The position numbers and the translations under genes were made by a program. A stretch of 64,000 nucleotides of DNA from Palsa-504 sp963818225 (GTDB taxonomy: Bacteria > Actinomycetota > Actinomycetes > Streptosporangiales > Streptosporangiaceae): the NCBI GenBank assembly GCA_963818225.1, contig CAWFRO010000013.1, positions 248,001-312,000 on the forward strand, written 5' to 3'. The notes below the pieces were generated by a model. The model did not search any database. It saw only the letters and a program-made list of their open reading frames with translations, and was not told where the DNA came from. Positions 1 through 8,212 of the stretch are shown in pieces (within the stretch, counting starts at the first letter, position 1; every line of letters begins with the position of its first letter).

Positions 1-78
1 CACCCCGCCGCCCGCGACCTCAAGACCCAGGACCAACTGCTCAGATATTGCGCCGAGCTGACCGGCATGACCCTGTAA
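1..78 (+). CDS. 3' end of an unidentified gene
   Basis: The first 78 bases read in frame to a TAA stop and give 25 residues ending in ELTGMTL. The gene begins outside the window. The piece is short, helical and charged, and shows no recognisable motif, so no function is proposed. It lies about 90 bases before an operator-like palindrome and runs in the same direction as the efflux gene that follows. Confidence 0.45.
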   Translation, partial: HPAARDLKTQDQLLRYCAELTGMTL

Positions 79-168
79 CCCGGCTGAGCCAGTCGGCCGG
101 GGCAGAGGTGATCGCGGCGACGACGTTGTCGCCGGTCCGTAATGGACCTTGCCGGAGGTGTGCCGTTG

Positions 169-185
169 ATGGCACGATATGCCCT
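169..185. promoter_or_regulatory. degenerate TetR-type operator before MFS copy A
   Basis: The sequence ATGGCACGATATGCCCT is one base away from the perfect inverted repeat ATGGCA-N5-TGCCAT found before MFS copies C and D. A second conserved stretch follows (TGATGGCGC...TCATGTCA), also shared with C and D. Unlike C and D, no TetR gene is visible beside this copy. Confidence 0.5.
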
Positions 186-253
186 GATGGCGCTTGGTGT
201 CATGTCACTGAGTCACGCTTATGCGCCGTGCGGCAGCCGGACGGAAGGCAGCC

Positions 254-1804
254 ATGATCGAGGAAACGCCAGCGGCAACTCCCGGTAGGGACCTCCGGGC
301 AGGACCACCTGCTGAGGCGGATGCGGGTGGCTGGCTGCCCAGCCAGGTCGCCGCCCTGGCGGTGGTCGCGGTGGCCGGCTTGATGGTATCGCTCACCATG
401 TCGGTCCTCATCCCAGTATTGCCGCAGGTCGCCGATGACCTACATAGCTCGACGACTAGCACCGAGTGGCTGCTGACCTCGACGTTGCTGGCTGCGGCCG
501 TGGCCGTGCCGATCGCCGGGCGGCTGGGTGACCTGTATGGCAAACGGCTGATGCTCATGGTGTGCGCCGGCTTCCTCACGGTCGGCTCGCTGATCTGCGC
601 CCTGAGCCACAGCCTGGTCCCGCTGGTCATCGGGCGCGCCGTGACGGGGCTATCGTTGGCCACCGTTTCGCTCGGCATCAGCCTCATCAACGTGACGCTG
701 CCCGCGCGCCGCGCGTCATCCGGTGTTGCGCTGGTTAGCGCGATGCTCGGCGTCGGCGGGGCGCTCGGCGTACCGCTGGCGGGATTTGTCGGCGAGCACG
801 CCGATTACCACTTGCTGTTCTGGATCTGCGTGGCCGGCGGCCTCGTGTCGCTGCTCGGCAGCTGGCTGTTCCTCACCGAGCCGCCTCAGCGCGCAGCGGG
901 CCGGTTCGATTTCCCCGGCGCGATCCTGCTCGCGGCGGCCCTGATCTGCTTGCTGCTGCCGCTTAGCGAGGCCGCTGTGTGGGGGTGGGGAGCGCCCCGG
1001 ACGATCGGGCTGCTGGCCGTCGCGGCCGTCCTGCTCGCCGTGTTCATGCTGATCGAGCGCAGGGTCGCCTCGCCGCTCGTCGACCTGGCGGCCAACGCCA
1101 AGCCCGCGTTGCTGCTGACCAATGCCGCCTCGACCTGCATCGGGTTCGCCCTGTTCGCCAGCTTCATCGGCACGGCTGCCTATGTGGAAACCGCGGTCGG
1201 CTCCGGTTACGGCTTCGGCGCATCCATCGTGGTCGGTGGCCTGTGCCTGCTGCCCAGCGGGCTCGGCATGCTGGCCCTGTCGCCGGTCTCGGCGAAGATG
1301 ACCCGCCGGTTCGGCCCCAAGATCACCCTGTGCACCGGATCGCTCGTCGTCACGGCCGGCTTCGTGATCCGAATCGTGCTGACTGGCCACCTGTGGGAGA
1401 TCGTCCTTGGCACGACGGTGGCCGGCGCGGGTACCGGCATCGCCTACGCGGCCATGCCGGCCCTCATCGCGCTGGGCTCACCGCACTCTGAGCTCGCCGC
1501 CGCCAACGGGCTGAACTCGCTGTCCCGCCTGGTCGGCAGCTCGATCGCCAGCGCGATCGGGGGAACCATCCTGGCCTCCTCGGTCGTCGTGGTGGGCGGC
1601 GTGGTCCTGCCGTCGCTGACGGCCTACCGGATGCTGTTCGGCATCTGCGCCGTCGCCGCCGTGGCCGGCGCGGCCATTGCGCTGCTTGTGCCCTACCCGC
1701 CCGGTTACTCCCCACTCGATGCCCGCCCTAACGGCGATGTCACGATGGTGCGGCAGCCAGCTGCGGGTGAACGGGCACCACGGCGCCCCGGTCAGTCCTT
1801 CTGA
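254..1804 (+). CDS. MFS drug-efflux transporter, DHA2 type (paralogue A)
   Basis: This is a predicted 516-residue multidrug/proton antiporter of the inner membrane with about 14 hydrophobic segments. The first half holds the MFS signature between TM2 and TM3 (GRLGDLYGKR) and the motif-C-like glycine run in TM5. The start at 254 is preferred because GGAAGG lies 5 bases upstream and the same MIEE/MTEE start is shared by the paralogues at 16463, 28507 and 56905. Substrate cannot be read from the sequence. It is nearly the same protein as the other three copies, and a partly degenerate copy of their operator precedes it. Confidence 0.85.
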   Translation: MIEETPAATPGRDLRAGPPAEADAGGWLPSQVAALAVVAVAGLMVSLTMSVLIPVLPQVADDLHSSTTSTEWLLTSTLLAAAVAVPIAGRLGDLYGKRLMLMVCAGFLTVGSLICALSHSLVPLVIGRAVTGLSLATVSLGISLINVTLPARRASSGVALVSAMLGVGGALGVPLAGFVGEHADYHLLFWICVAGGLVSLLGSWLFLTEPPQRAAGRFDFPGAILLAAALICLLLPLSEAAVWGWGAPRTIGLLAVAAVLLAVFMLIERRVASPLVDLAANAKPALLLTNAASTCIGFALFASFIGTAAYVETAVGSGYGFGASIVVGGLCLLPSGLGMLALSPVSAKMTRRFGPKITLCTGSLVVTAGFVIRIVLTGHLWEIVLGTTVAGAGTGIAYAAMPALIALGSPHSELAAANGLNSLSRLVGSSIASAIGGTILASSVVVVGGVVLPSLTAYRMLFGICAVAAVAGAAIALLVPYPPGYSPLDARPNGDVTMVRQPAAGERAPRRPGQSF

Positions 1805-1853
1805 CGCCGCCCGGTTCCTGCAGGTCGTGATCGGGTGACGGTGATTTCGGCGT

Positions 1854-2318
1854 TCACTCGGACTCCCCAGCGGGCATACTCGACGGCCAGTGAGCGGGCG
1901 ACCAGTCACCCTCTGGGTCCGTGGTTTGCCCCACTTCGATCAGATGACCATCGGGATCGCGGATGTAGCAGCGCTTCTCGAACTGGTGCTGTTTCGGCGG
2001 CGTCAGGAATTCAGCACCGCGGGCGCTCCATTCGGCGTACACGGCCTCGATGTCTTTTACCCGGATATTGAGGAAGCTGCTGACCCGGTCGGGATCACGC
2101 GGCGTCTCCAGGATGACCGTAGGCTTGTCGTCGGTCGGTCCGCCGCCGCCATTGATGACGATCCAGCTGTTGGCGAGTGCAACATTGACTGGATCTCCGG
2201 GGAAGGCCACCCTGCCGCCGAGTACTTCGGTGTAGAAGCGCCGAGAGCGCTCGACATCGTCCGAGACGATGAAGTGGGTCAGCACAATTCCCTCTGGGGG
2301 CGATGGGAGCTCGGCCAT
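1854..2318 (-). CDS. VOC/glyoxalase-family protein
   Basis: A 154-residue protein of the vicinal oxygen chelate fold (glyoxalase I / bleomycin resistance / dioxygenase superfamily). It shows the usual two-module pattern: THFIVSDDVERSRRFYTEVLG near the N-terminus, and FLNIRVKD followed by CYIRDPDGHLIEVGQ near the C-terminus. The DPDGHLIE strand supplies the typical metal-ligand glutamate. It lies convergent to the efflux gene, with about 50 bases between them. Substrate unknown; members range from antibiotic-binding proteins to isomerases. Confidence 0.8.
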   Translation of the reverse strand: MAELPSPPEGIVLTHFIVSDDVERSRRFYTEVLGGRVAFPGDPVNVALANSWIVINGGGGPTDDKPTVILETPRDPDRVSSFLNIRVKDIEAVYAEWSARGAEFLTPPKQHQFEKRCYIRDPDGHLIEVGQTTDPEGDWSPAHWPSSMPAGESE

Positions 2319-2403
2319 CCGGGCACCTCCGCTGGCTAGGTCTCATACCCCGCTTGGCCACGGGGCCCGCAGCCGACGTTACTACGAGTTAGACGTCCGG
2401 CGG

Positions 2404-2802
2404 TCAAGTGCGCCGCTGGGCCTGCTCGTCCGTGCCGTCGTCGGCTTGCCGCCAGTTCCGGGCGAGGGCGACGAGGCCCCGAACGACCTCGGGAGGCAGC
2501 CCCGGAGTGCTCGCGATGTGCCCCAGCGTCGGGTCTTCATACTCGCCAGGCCCGAGGTCCGGCGACCCCACCTTAGGTTCCCCGCCTGCCAGTATCCGTC
2601 GGCACGAACCCGGGGCCCAGCCGAGCCGGTTCTCGACCATACCGAGAGTGCTGGGGGAAACGTGCTGGCCGTTCTCGAGCTTTCCCAGCGTCCGCTCGGT
2701 CACCCCGGTCGCCTCGGCAAAAGCCCGCCTGTCCCGCATGCCGAGCTCGACCCGGCGTGCGACGACGTAATCGGCGAGCCGCTGCCAGTCCTCACCGGCC
2801 AT
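2404..2802 (-). CDS. XRE-like helix-turn-helix DNA-binding protein
   Basis: A 132-residue protein beginning MAGEDWQRLADYVV. Residues ~15-60 form a Cro/XRE helix-turn-helix (RVELGMRDRRAFAEATGVTE, then RTLGKLENG), a pattern common in actinobacterial regulators of 120-150 residues. The start at 2802 is chosen because GGAAGG lies about 6 bases upstream; the frame stays open further up, but that part looks non-coding. The C-terminal half (SPSTLGMVENRLGWAPGSC onwards) is typical of this group and lacks an enzymatic domain. It is likely an autonomous transcription factor; target unknown. Confidence 0.7.
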   Translation of the reverse strand: MAGEDWQRLADYVVARRVELGMRDRRAFAEATGVTERTLGKLENGQHVSPSTLGMVENRLGWAPGSCRRILAGGEPKVGSPDLGPGEYEDPTLGHIASTPGLPPEVVRGLVALARNWRQADDGTDEQAQRRT

Positions 2803-3182
2803 ATGCACGTCCTTCCCGCGAGCCGCGGCTAGTCCCGCCCACGGCCACGTGACCATCCCTCTCTGAAGAGGATAGAAGATTCTAGCTCTCCTGTGGGCAG
2901 CCAACCGCACGGGCCTGCGCTCCTCTTCTTGGCTGATCTCGTGTATGCTCTTTACTTCCTACCTATGCTGATCTATCGTTCCTAAGACATTAGATAGTTT
3001 CTTGTTTCTTCCTAGACGTACCAGGATCGTACCTTCTGGGATCCAGTGGAGTCAGGACGGTGACCCAGGCCGTCACGCTGCGGGCCGGTGGCGTCCTTGC
3101 GCAGGCAAGGAGGGGAGCGCAAGGGCGCTCCGGCCACGCAGCGCGACGTTCGGTCTGTCGCTGGGACCGACCCGTATCTCGG
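2803..3182. other. intergenic region, AT-rich in the middle
   Basis: No convincing gene is visible. About 2930-3015 is clearly more AT-rich than its surroundings and includes a weak inverted repeat (CTATC...GATAG around 2971-2996). This is the likely promoter region of the divergently placed HTH gene. The part from 3020 to 3182 is GC-rich and featureless. Confidence 0.35.
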
Positions 3183-5057
3183 CTAGCTAAGCGGGCTCGG
3201 CGCGCCGAACCCGGTCCTCAGCACGGCCTGGCCAGTACTCAGCGTGACCGTTTGCACCGACGCGGGGAGATATTGGGCTCGCTGCGCGGCCAGGAACGCT
3301 GTCATCCAGCCGAGGTATGCGGCACCAGTCAGGTGCGCCGCGCTGTCCACCGTGGCCAAGTCCACTGACCGCAGCAGGCTGGCGGGTCCGCCACCAGGGG
3401 ACTGGTCGACGAAGTCCACGATGCTCACCGGGTGGCGTTCGGCCATGATGGCAAGGAGTTGCGGCAGCCGCGGATCAACATCGCCGCGGAGAAGCTGGGC
3501 CCGGGCGGAGGCCGAGGCCGCGATCTGGCTGTTCGCCAGCAGCTGGGCGCCGGCTTCCTCCCTGACGCTCAGCGCCGTCTTTTCATCGGCGCTGTACTGG
3601 GCGGCACCGCCGGAATAGACCAGCCGGATATCGATCCTGGCGTTCTGGGACCCGAAGCTCGCGATGACGGCCGGCGCGTAGACGGAGGCCAGCCGAACGC
3701 CGAACTGGGCTCGGATAGCGGCAGTGGCGACGACCAGAGCAGAGCCGAGCGGATCATTCGACCCAGGCCCGAGCGTCAGCAGGTTCGCGGACGGGAAGCC
3801 CCCGCTGGCCAGATCCGCACATACCAGTTGATCGCATGACACGATTGCGGCCCGGCTGACCTGCCGCAGGATCCAGCTGATGGCTGCCGATCTAGCCGCA
3901 GCCTCACCGGCGAGGGCCTGGCCGGTCGGAGCATCGCTACCCGCTAGCCGCTCAGACGCTGCGCCGTGCCGGGGAAGATTGAGTGCGAGCGCACCAGCGC
4001 CGAGAACCAGCAGAATCGCGGCCAGGAGCACCGCCGCCTGCCGGCGCCGCCGGGTACGGCCGCTCCTGCGCCGCGCCGACCGGGGCCCGGACGCCGACCG
4101 GGCGCCGAGCAGGCCATCACCGCTGCCGTGCCGCGGCTTCGGCAGTGCGGCAGACGCACGCTGCGAGCTGGCTGCCTCCTCATCCACGGCCAGAGCGGGG
4201 GCCATGGGTGGCATTGGTCCCACGAGCCGCGCTCCGGCGGCCACCAGCTCGCCAAGCACGCCACGGGCCGATGGCCGGCCGGCTGGGTCCTTGTTGAGGC
4301 AGCGGCGGATCAGCGAGCCCAGCGGTTCGGGAAGCCGGCCCACACTTGGCTCGGAATGAAGAATGGCGAACGCCGTGGCGGTCAGCGAGTCGCCCTTGAA
4401 GGGCAGCTCACCGGTACCCGCGAACACCATCGTCACAGCCCACGACCACATGTCGGCCGCGGCCGTCACCCGGCTGCCAGCCAGCTGCTCAGGGGCCATG
4501 AACGCCGGAGTGCCGACGGTGACCTCGCCAGAAAGGTCCGTGGTCATCCCGGGAACGGCCGCCAGCCCGAAGTCGATCACCACCGGCCCGTCGGGGCCGA
4601 GCAGGACATTGGCAGGCTTGAAGTCGCGATGCACCATCCCGGCGGCATGCACCGCGCCCAGCGCGGTCAGCGTGGCCACGGCGATGCGCTCGAGGGCGGC
4701 GCCGCCGCGCGGCCCGAGCTGCTCGACGACCTCGATCAGCGACGGCCCGCTGACGTATTCACTGACAATGAACGGCCGCCGCTCAAAGATCCCGGCGTCC
4801 AGGACCTGCGCGGTACAGAACCGGGCGACCCGCTGCGCTGCGGCGACCTCCTTCAGGAAGCGGCTCCGGACCTGCGGGTCCGTGGTGGGCGACAGAAGCT
4901 TGACCGCCGCCCAGCTGCCGGTCGGACCCTCAGCCAGGAACACCACGCCCTGGCCGCCTTCGCCGAGGCGGCCCAGCAGCCGGTAGGCACCCACCTCGCG
5001 CGGGTCCGACTCGCGCAGGGCAAGCATCTCGGGCACTGTGGACCAAGCGGATGTCAC
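3183..5057 (-). CDS. membrane-anchored Ser/Thr protein kinase (Pkn family)
   Basis: A eukaryote-type kinase of about 624 residues. The cytoplasmic catalytic domain occupies roughly residues 20-280 and has all key elements: P-loop LGEGGQGVV, lysine in WAAVKLL, catalytic loop HRDFKPANV, DFG, and the APE-like MAPEQLAG. A basic, serine-rich linker follows. A single TM segment (AVLLAAILLVLGAGALALN, about residue 360) leads to an extracellular domain of about 240 residues with no PASTA repeats, so the sensed signal is unknown. The start is uncertain: GTG at 5057 is used, but ATG at 5027 (MLALRESDPREVGAYRLLG) is equally plausible because related kinases begin near that motif. Neither has a strong ribosome binding site. 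Confidence 0.85.
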   Translation of the reverse strand: MTSAWSTVPEMLALRESDPREVGAYRLLGRLGEGGQGVVFLAEGPTGSWAAVKLLSPTTDPQVRSRFLKEVAAAQRVARFCTAQVLDAGIFERRPFIVSEYVSGPSLIEVVEQLGPRGGAALERIAVATLTALGAVHAAGMVHRDFKPANVLLGPDGPVVIDFGLAAVPGMTTDLSGEVTVGTPAFMAPEQLAGSRVTAAADMWSWAVTMVFAGTGELPFKGDSLTATAFAILHSEPSVGRLPEPLGSLIRRCLNKDPAGRPSARGVLGELVAAGARLVGPMPPMAPALAVDEEAASSQRASAALPKPRHGSGDGLLGARSASGPRSARRRSGRTRRRRQAAVLLAAILLVLGAGALALNLPRHGAASERLAGSDAPTGQALAGEAAARSAAISWILRQVSRAAIVSCDQLVCADLASGGFPSANLLTLGPGSNDPLGSALVVATAAIRAQFGVRLASVYAPAVIASFGSQNARIDIRLVYSGGAAQYSADEKTALSVREEAGAQLLANSQIAASASARAQLLRGDVDPRLPQLLAIMAERHPVSIVDFVDQSPGGGPASLLRSVDLATVDSAAHLTGAAYLGWMTAFLAAQRAQYLPASVQTVTLSTGQAVLRTGFGAPSPLS

Positions 5058-5543
5058 CCGGCCATTTTGCCCCGGCGAGCTCGGCGCACGCCACCATTCC
5101 ATTTCGCCAGTCGCCTGGAGCAGCTTTTTCCTGCCGCCGCCGACGCGTTCGGGGGGCTGCTGTCTCGCGGCCACGTCGGCCAGGAGCCGCGCCTGACCTG
5201 TCCGTCGGGGTTGGCTGACGTCCTGGTAACAGGCCAGAACATCGAGAACATAGGAAGTTTCGCTTTGAAACACGCTTCGACCCGGGCATGCTGTTGGACA
5301 AGCCCGGCCATAAGGTGCCCCCAGGGGCGGCCAGCGAGCCGGGTCAGGGGCGGGGCCCCGGCAGCACCGTCACCCCCCCACGGTGCCCCGGGGCTCCGCT
5401 CCGCCTCAGGCACCGGCTCCACCTCAGGCACAGGTCCACCTCAGGCACGCACCGGGTCCACCTCAGGCACCGGTCCACCTGCACGGCATCGCGGTCCACC
5501 TCAGGCACGGGCCGCGGCCCGGCTCCTCCCCGCGGAGGCGGCC
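5058..5543. other. intergenic region with short direct repeats
   Basis: This stretch separates the kinase from the AlkB-like gene, which point away from each other. No gene with convincing features is seen. The left part may carry the kinase promoter. The right part holds the imperfect repeats described at 5395-5515. Confidence 0.3.
5395..5515 (+). repeat. imperfect tandem repeat, unit about 17-22 bp
   Basis: The core CTCAGGCAC followed by GGTCCAC recurs about five times with variable spacing (17, 18, 21 and 22 bases). The copies lie between the kinase and the AlkB-like gene. It could be a protein-binding array or a slippage-derived minisatellite. No translation of it looks genuine. Confidence 0.55.
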
Positions 5544-6227
5544 ATGACGACCCGCTCATCGCTCCCCGATTCCCCGTGTGAGTCACCGGCGCCGGGGGGA
5601 TTCACCGGGTATGAGCACCGTGACCGCGCGATTTCCGGCCACGCCCGCGCCATGGCGGCGGGTCGGCGAGTCCTCCCGATGACGCTGCCGGAGGGTCTGA
5701 TCTACCGGCCCGGCTTCCTCACCGAGGCCGAGGAACGCGATGTCCTGGGGTTGCTGGCGACGTTCGAGCTGCAGCCGTACGTGCTGCACGACACGCCATC
5801 GCGGCGGCTGGTGCGAAGCTTCGGCCTCGCCCTGGTCACCGGCGCACACGACGCCGGCCCGGCGGCGCCCATCCCCGCCGGGCTGGGCTGGCTGCGGGAG
5901 CGCTGCGCCGCGCTGATGGGACGCGAACCCGGGGAGCTGGCGGACCTGCTCGTGACGCGCTACCCGCCCGGCGCGGGGATCGGCTGGCACCGCGATGCGC
6001 CGCAGTTCGGCGACGTCGGCGGCATCTCGCTGCAGGCCGCGTGCCGGATGCGGTTCCGCCACGGCCGGCCCCGCGCCTGGCAGAGCGCCGAGCTCACCCT
6101 CGAGCCCCGCTCCGCCTACGTCCTGTCCGGTCCGGCGCGGACCCAATGGCAGCACCACATCCCCCCGGTCACGCAGGAGCGGTGGTCGATGACGTTCCGC
6201 ACGCTGCGGCACGCGCCGCCGGCTTGA
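5544..6227 (+). CDS. AlkB-like 2-oxoglutarate/Fe(II) dioxygenase
   Basis: A protein of the AlkB superfamily, which oxidatively demethylates alkylated nucleobases. The conserved domain starts at about residue 45 (GLIYRPGFLTEAEE). The iron facial triad is visible: H and D in IGWHRDAPQFGDV and a later H in QWQHHIPPV. The 2-oxoglutarate arginines follow in RWSMTFRTLR. The ATG at 5544 is preferred for its GGAGG five to six bases upstream, giving 227 residues. ATG at 5652 (191 residues) would fit the family's usual length better but has no ribosome binding site. Likely role: alkylation damage repair. Confidence 0.8.
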   Translation: MTTRSSLPDSPCESPAPGGFTGYEHRDRAISGHARAMAAGRRVLPMTLPEGLIYRPGFLTEAEERDVLGLLATFELQPYVLHDTPSRRLVRSFGLALVTGAHDAGPAAPIPAGLGWLRERCAALMGREPGELADLLVTRYPPGAGIGWHRDAPQFGDVGGISLQAACRMRFRHGRPRAWQSAELTLEPRSAYVLSGPARTQWQHHIPPVTQERWSMTFRTLRHAPPA

Positions 6228-6738
6228 TCAACGGGTACCGGAGAGCGGGCTGACGAGCACGGCAAATACCGGCTCAGCGCCATTGCGGGAGTTCTGGCAC
6301 GGTACAGGTACTCAGGTATGGAGAGGCCGCATTAATCCCGGCCTGGATAGAAGGCACCCTCAGGATTGGCTGACGCCAGTTCCTGAGGGTGCCCGCAGTG
6401 CGTCTCCAGGCTTGCTAGAAAGCAACCACTGGAGGCGTCTGACGATAAGCGAACATCGCGAGCACCTCCTTCCTGATGCTGAGGACATATCTCGCCGCGC
6501 GGCGCGCCCATCGTAGGACTGCAGCCGGCCTGCGACAACGCATTTACCAGCGGCCAAGATCGTCGCGCCCTCGCCGGTCACGCTCGGGCCCGGTCGCGGG
6601 CAGCCAACTGTAGGGGTTTGGACCGCGGGCGGGTGCGCTGGCCAGGGGCGCCGGGCAGGTCTTCGCGGGCTCCACCGGTTCACTAGCACGCCGCCGACAG
6701 GGTCCGCGTTATGCTCCAAGCGAATGAGGAGGCCGGCC
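6228..6738. other. 511-bp intergenic region without a supported gene
   Basis: No reading frame here has a ribosome binding site and protein-like composition. The region contains the strong hairpin at 6353-6393. Its right end carries the GAGGAGG ribosome binding site of the PRC-barrel gene. Confidence 0.4.
6353..6393. terminator. strong 13-bp hairpin (terminator-like or structured RNA)
   Basis: Perfect inverted repeat: GGCACCCTCAGGA at 6353-6365 and TCCTGAGGGTGCC at 6381-6393. The 15-base loop contains a further 4-bp stem (TGGC/GCCA). No T-run follows on either strand, so it is not a textbook rho-independent terminator, but actinobacterial terminators often lack one. It lies 125 bases after the AlkB-like gene. 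Confidence 0.45.
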
Positions 6739-7392
6739 ATGGCAGAAACACCATTCACGATCGGGGCCGACGTCAGGGGTACCGATCAGGTCTGCGGCAA
6801 GGTAATTCGCGTCGTCGTTGACCCGGTCGCGCGGGCGCTCACCCATCTGGTGGTCCAACCGAGGCACTGGCCCGGCCTGGGTCGGCTTGTGCCGCTCGAT
6901 CTCGTCGATGCCGCGACACCGAAGGAGGTCCGGCTGCGCTGCAATCGGGCCGAGTTCGACGAGCTCCGCTTTGTCGAGGACACGGATTTCGCGCCGAGAG
7001 CCAACCTGGACCAGTACTCCGGTTTCAGTACCGAACAGATGCTCATGCTGCCCTACTACGGCCGGATCGCAGGCGAGGACACGCCCCTGGCCCGGGAAGA
7101 TGAGCCGACAGGCGCCCACGGCTCATTGCCCCTGGGCGAGGTCGCCGTGCGCCGCGATAAGCCCGTCTACGCCACCGACGGCGAGATCGGCCGAGTCGAG
7201 GGGCTTGTCATCGACCCTGGCAACCATCACGTGAGCCACGTGCTGCTGCAACAGGGGCATTTGTTTGGCCGCAGGCAAGTGGCCATCCCGATCAGCGCCG
7301 TTACCGGGGTCGTGGACAGCGTCCAGCTCAACATGACCAAGCAGCAGGTGGAGAACCTGCCGCCCGTGAACACCGATCACCCCGGCGGATAG
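6739..7392 (+). CDS. tandem PRC-barrel domain protein
   Basis: A 217-residue soluble protein with two PRC-barrel-like segments. The first is at residues ~5-70 (FTIGADVRGTDQVCGKVIRV) and the second at ~125-200 (VYATDGEIGRVEGLVIDPG, then VSHVLLQQGHLFGRRQVAIP). Each shows the family pattern of a GKI/GRVE turn followed by a hydrophobic strand. The start is fixed by GAGGAGG upstream of 6739. PRC-barrels act in RNA metabolism (RimM), photosynthetic reaction centres and actinobacterial stress proteins; the double form here is usually linked to stress but has no assigned reaction. Confidence 0.8.
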   Translation: MAETPFTIGADVRGTDQVCGKVIRVVVDPVARALTHLVVQPRHWPGLGRLVPLDLVDAATPKEVRLRCNRAEFDELRFVEDTDFAPRANLDQYSGFSTEQMLMLPYYGRIAGEDTPLAREDEPTGAHGSLPLGEVAVRRDKPVYATDGEIGRVEGLVIDPGNHHVSHVLLQQGHLFGRRQVAIPISAVTGVVDSVQLNMTKQQVENLPPVNTDHPGG

Positions 7393-7422
7393 AGCCACCA
7401 GGATCCCCTTGTGGTCAGCCCG

Positions 7423-8052
7423 CTAAAACCCGATGGCTTCGCGAAGCAGCAGGACGGTGCCGCGCCCGGGGTGCGGTTCCGCGTTGAGGATGAGCACGCG
7501 GTTGATGGCACTGGGCCGCCCGTAGGCCTTCATGGCGCGTTCGCTTTCCAGCGGGAGGCAGTGGTCTTCGATACGGCGCAACGCGGTGCTGAGGTCGGGC
7601 ACCACCTTCTGCGCCCCCACGACCCAGATCGCCTGGGCGGAGCCGCCGGCGTAGCCGGTGAGCTGGCTTCCGCTGGCCGAGGCGACCACCAGGGAGCCGG
7701 TTTCGGCGACGGCGCCGACGCTGCCCACGATGACGTCGGGGCTGGCGAGTATCCTGCGGATCTCGTCCATCTGAGTGGCCCGGTCCATGGCCGTGCCGCG
7801 CGTCCTGATGGCGTCGTACCGCCCGCTGTCGTTGATGTCCTCCTCGATGCCGGACAGGCGGAGGGTCTCGCTGGCCCCCGTGAACACGCTGGCGCCCGCG
7901 GGAATCAGCTCCTTGACGCGGGCACGCGCGGCGGCGGCGTCATCGAGGATCTCTACGGCGAAATTTTTCGCCGCCAGCGCGGCGGCCGCCCGCTCCAGGC
8001 GCTCGGCGGGCGCCGGGGCCGTGAACGGTGCGGCCGGAACCGATGTAGTCAT
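7423..8052 (-). CDS. LUD-domain protein (LutC/YkgG-like)
   Basis: A 209-residue protein of the LutC/YkgG (LUD) family. Characteristic parts are the N-terminal helix AAAALAAKNFAVEILDD, the central SVFTGASETLRLSGI, and SPDVIVGSVGAVAETGSLV followed by ASASGSQLTGY. In lactate utilisation LutC works with LutA and LutB, but neither is present nearby. Here it stands alone, divergent from an ECF41-like sigma factor across 160 bases with a palindrome between them, which suggests sigma-dependent expression in redox stress. Function beyond the family is unknown. Confidence 0.85.
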   Translation of the reverse strand: MTTSVPAAPFTAPAPAERLERAAAALAAKNFAVEILDDAAAARARVKELIPAGASVFTGASETLRLSGIEEDINDSGRYDAIRTRGTAMDRATQMDEIRRILASPDVIVGSVGAVAETGSLVVASASGSQLTGYAGGSAQAIWVVGAQKVVPDLSTALRRIEDHCLPLESERAMKAYGRPSAINRVLILNAEPHPGRGTVLLLREAIGF

Positions 8053-8123
8053 GGTGTCTCCTGGGCTTCCTGCTCGCTGGATGATGTGCTCGTCTCAGCA
8101 GTACGACAACCCAGTGCCCCGGA

Positions 8124-8150
8124 ATGTGAGGCGACGAGCCAGCCTCACAT
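8124..8150. promoter_or_regulatory. operator-like palindrome between LUD gene and ECF sigma gene
   Basis: The perfect arms ATGTGAGGC (8124-8132) and GCCTCACAT (8142-8150) are separated by 9 bases. They sit in the divergent promoter region, 71 bases before the LUD start codon and 62 before the sigma start codon. The site could serve a repressor of both genes. Confidence 0.5.
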
Positions 8151-8212
8151 CTTGGTGCGCTGTCCTGTCGGACTGGTGAGGGCAGACGCGAGCCAAGGGA
8201 GCCACCGGTGCC

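Noticed and set aside
3966..5543. The long N-terminal extension of the AlkB-like frame
   Set aside because: It is antisense to the kinase gene and has no protein-like features; the AlkB domain starts after 5650.
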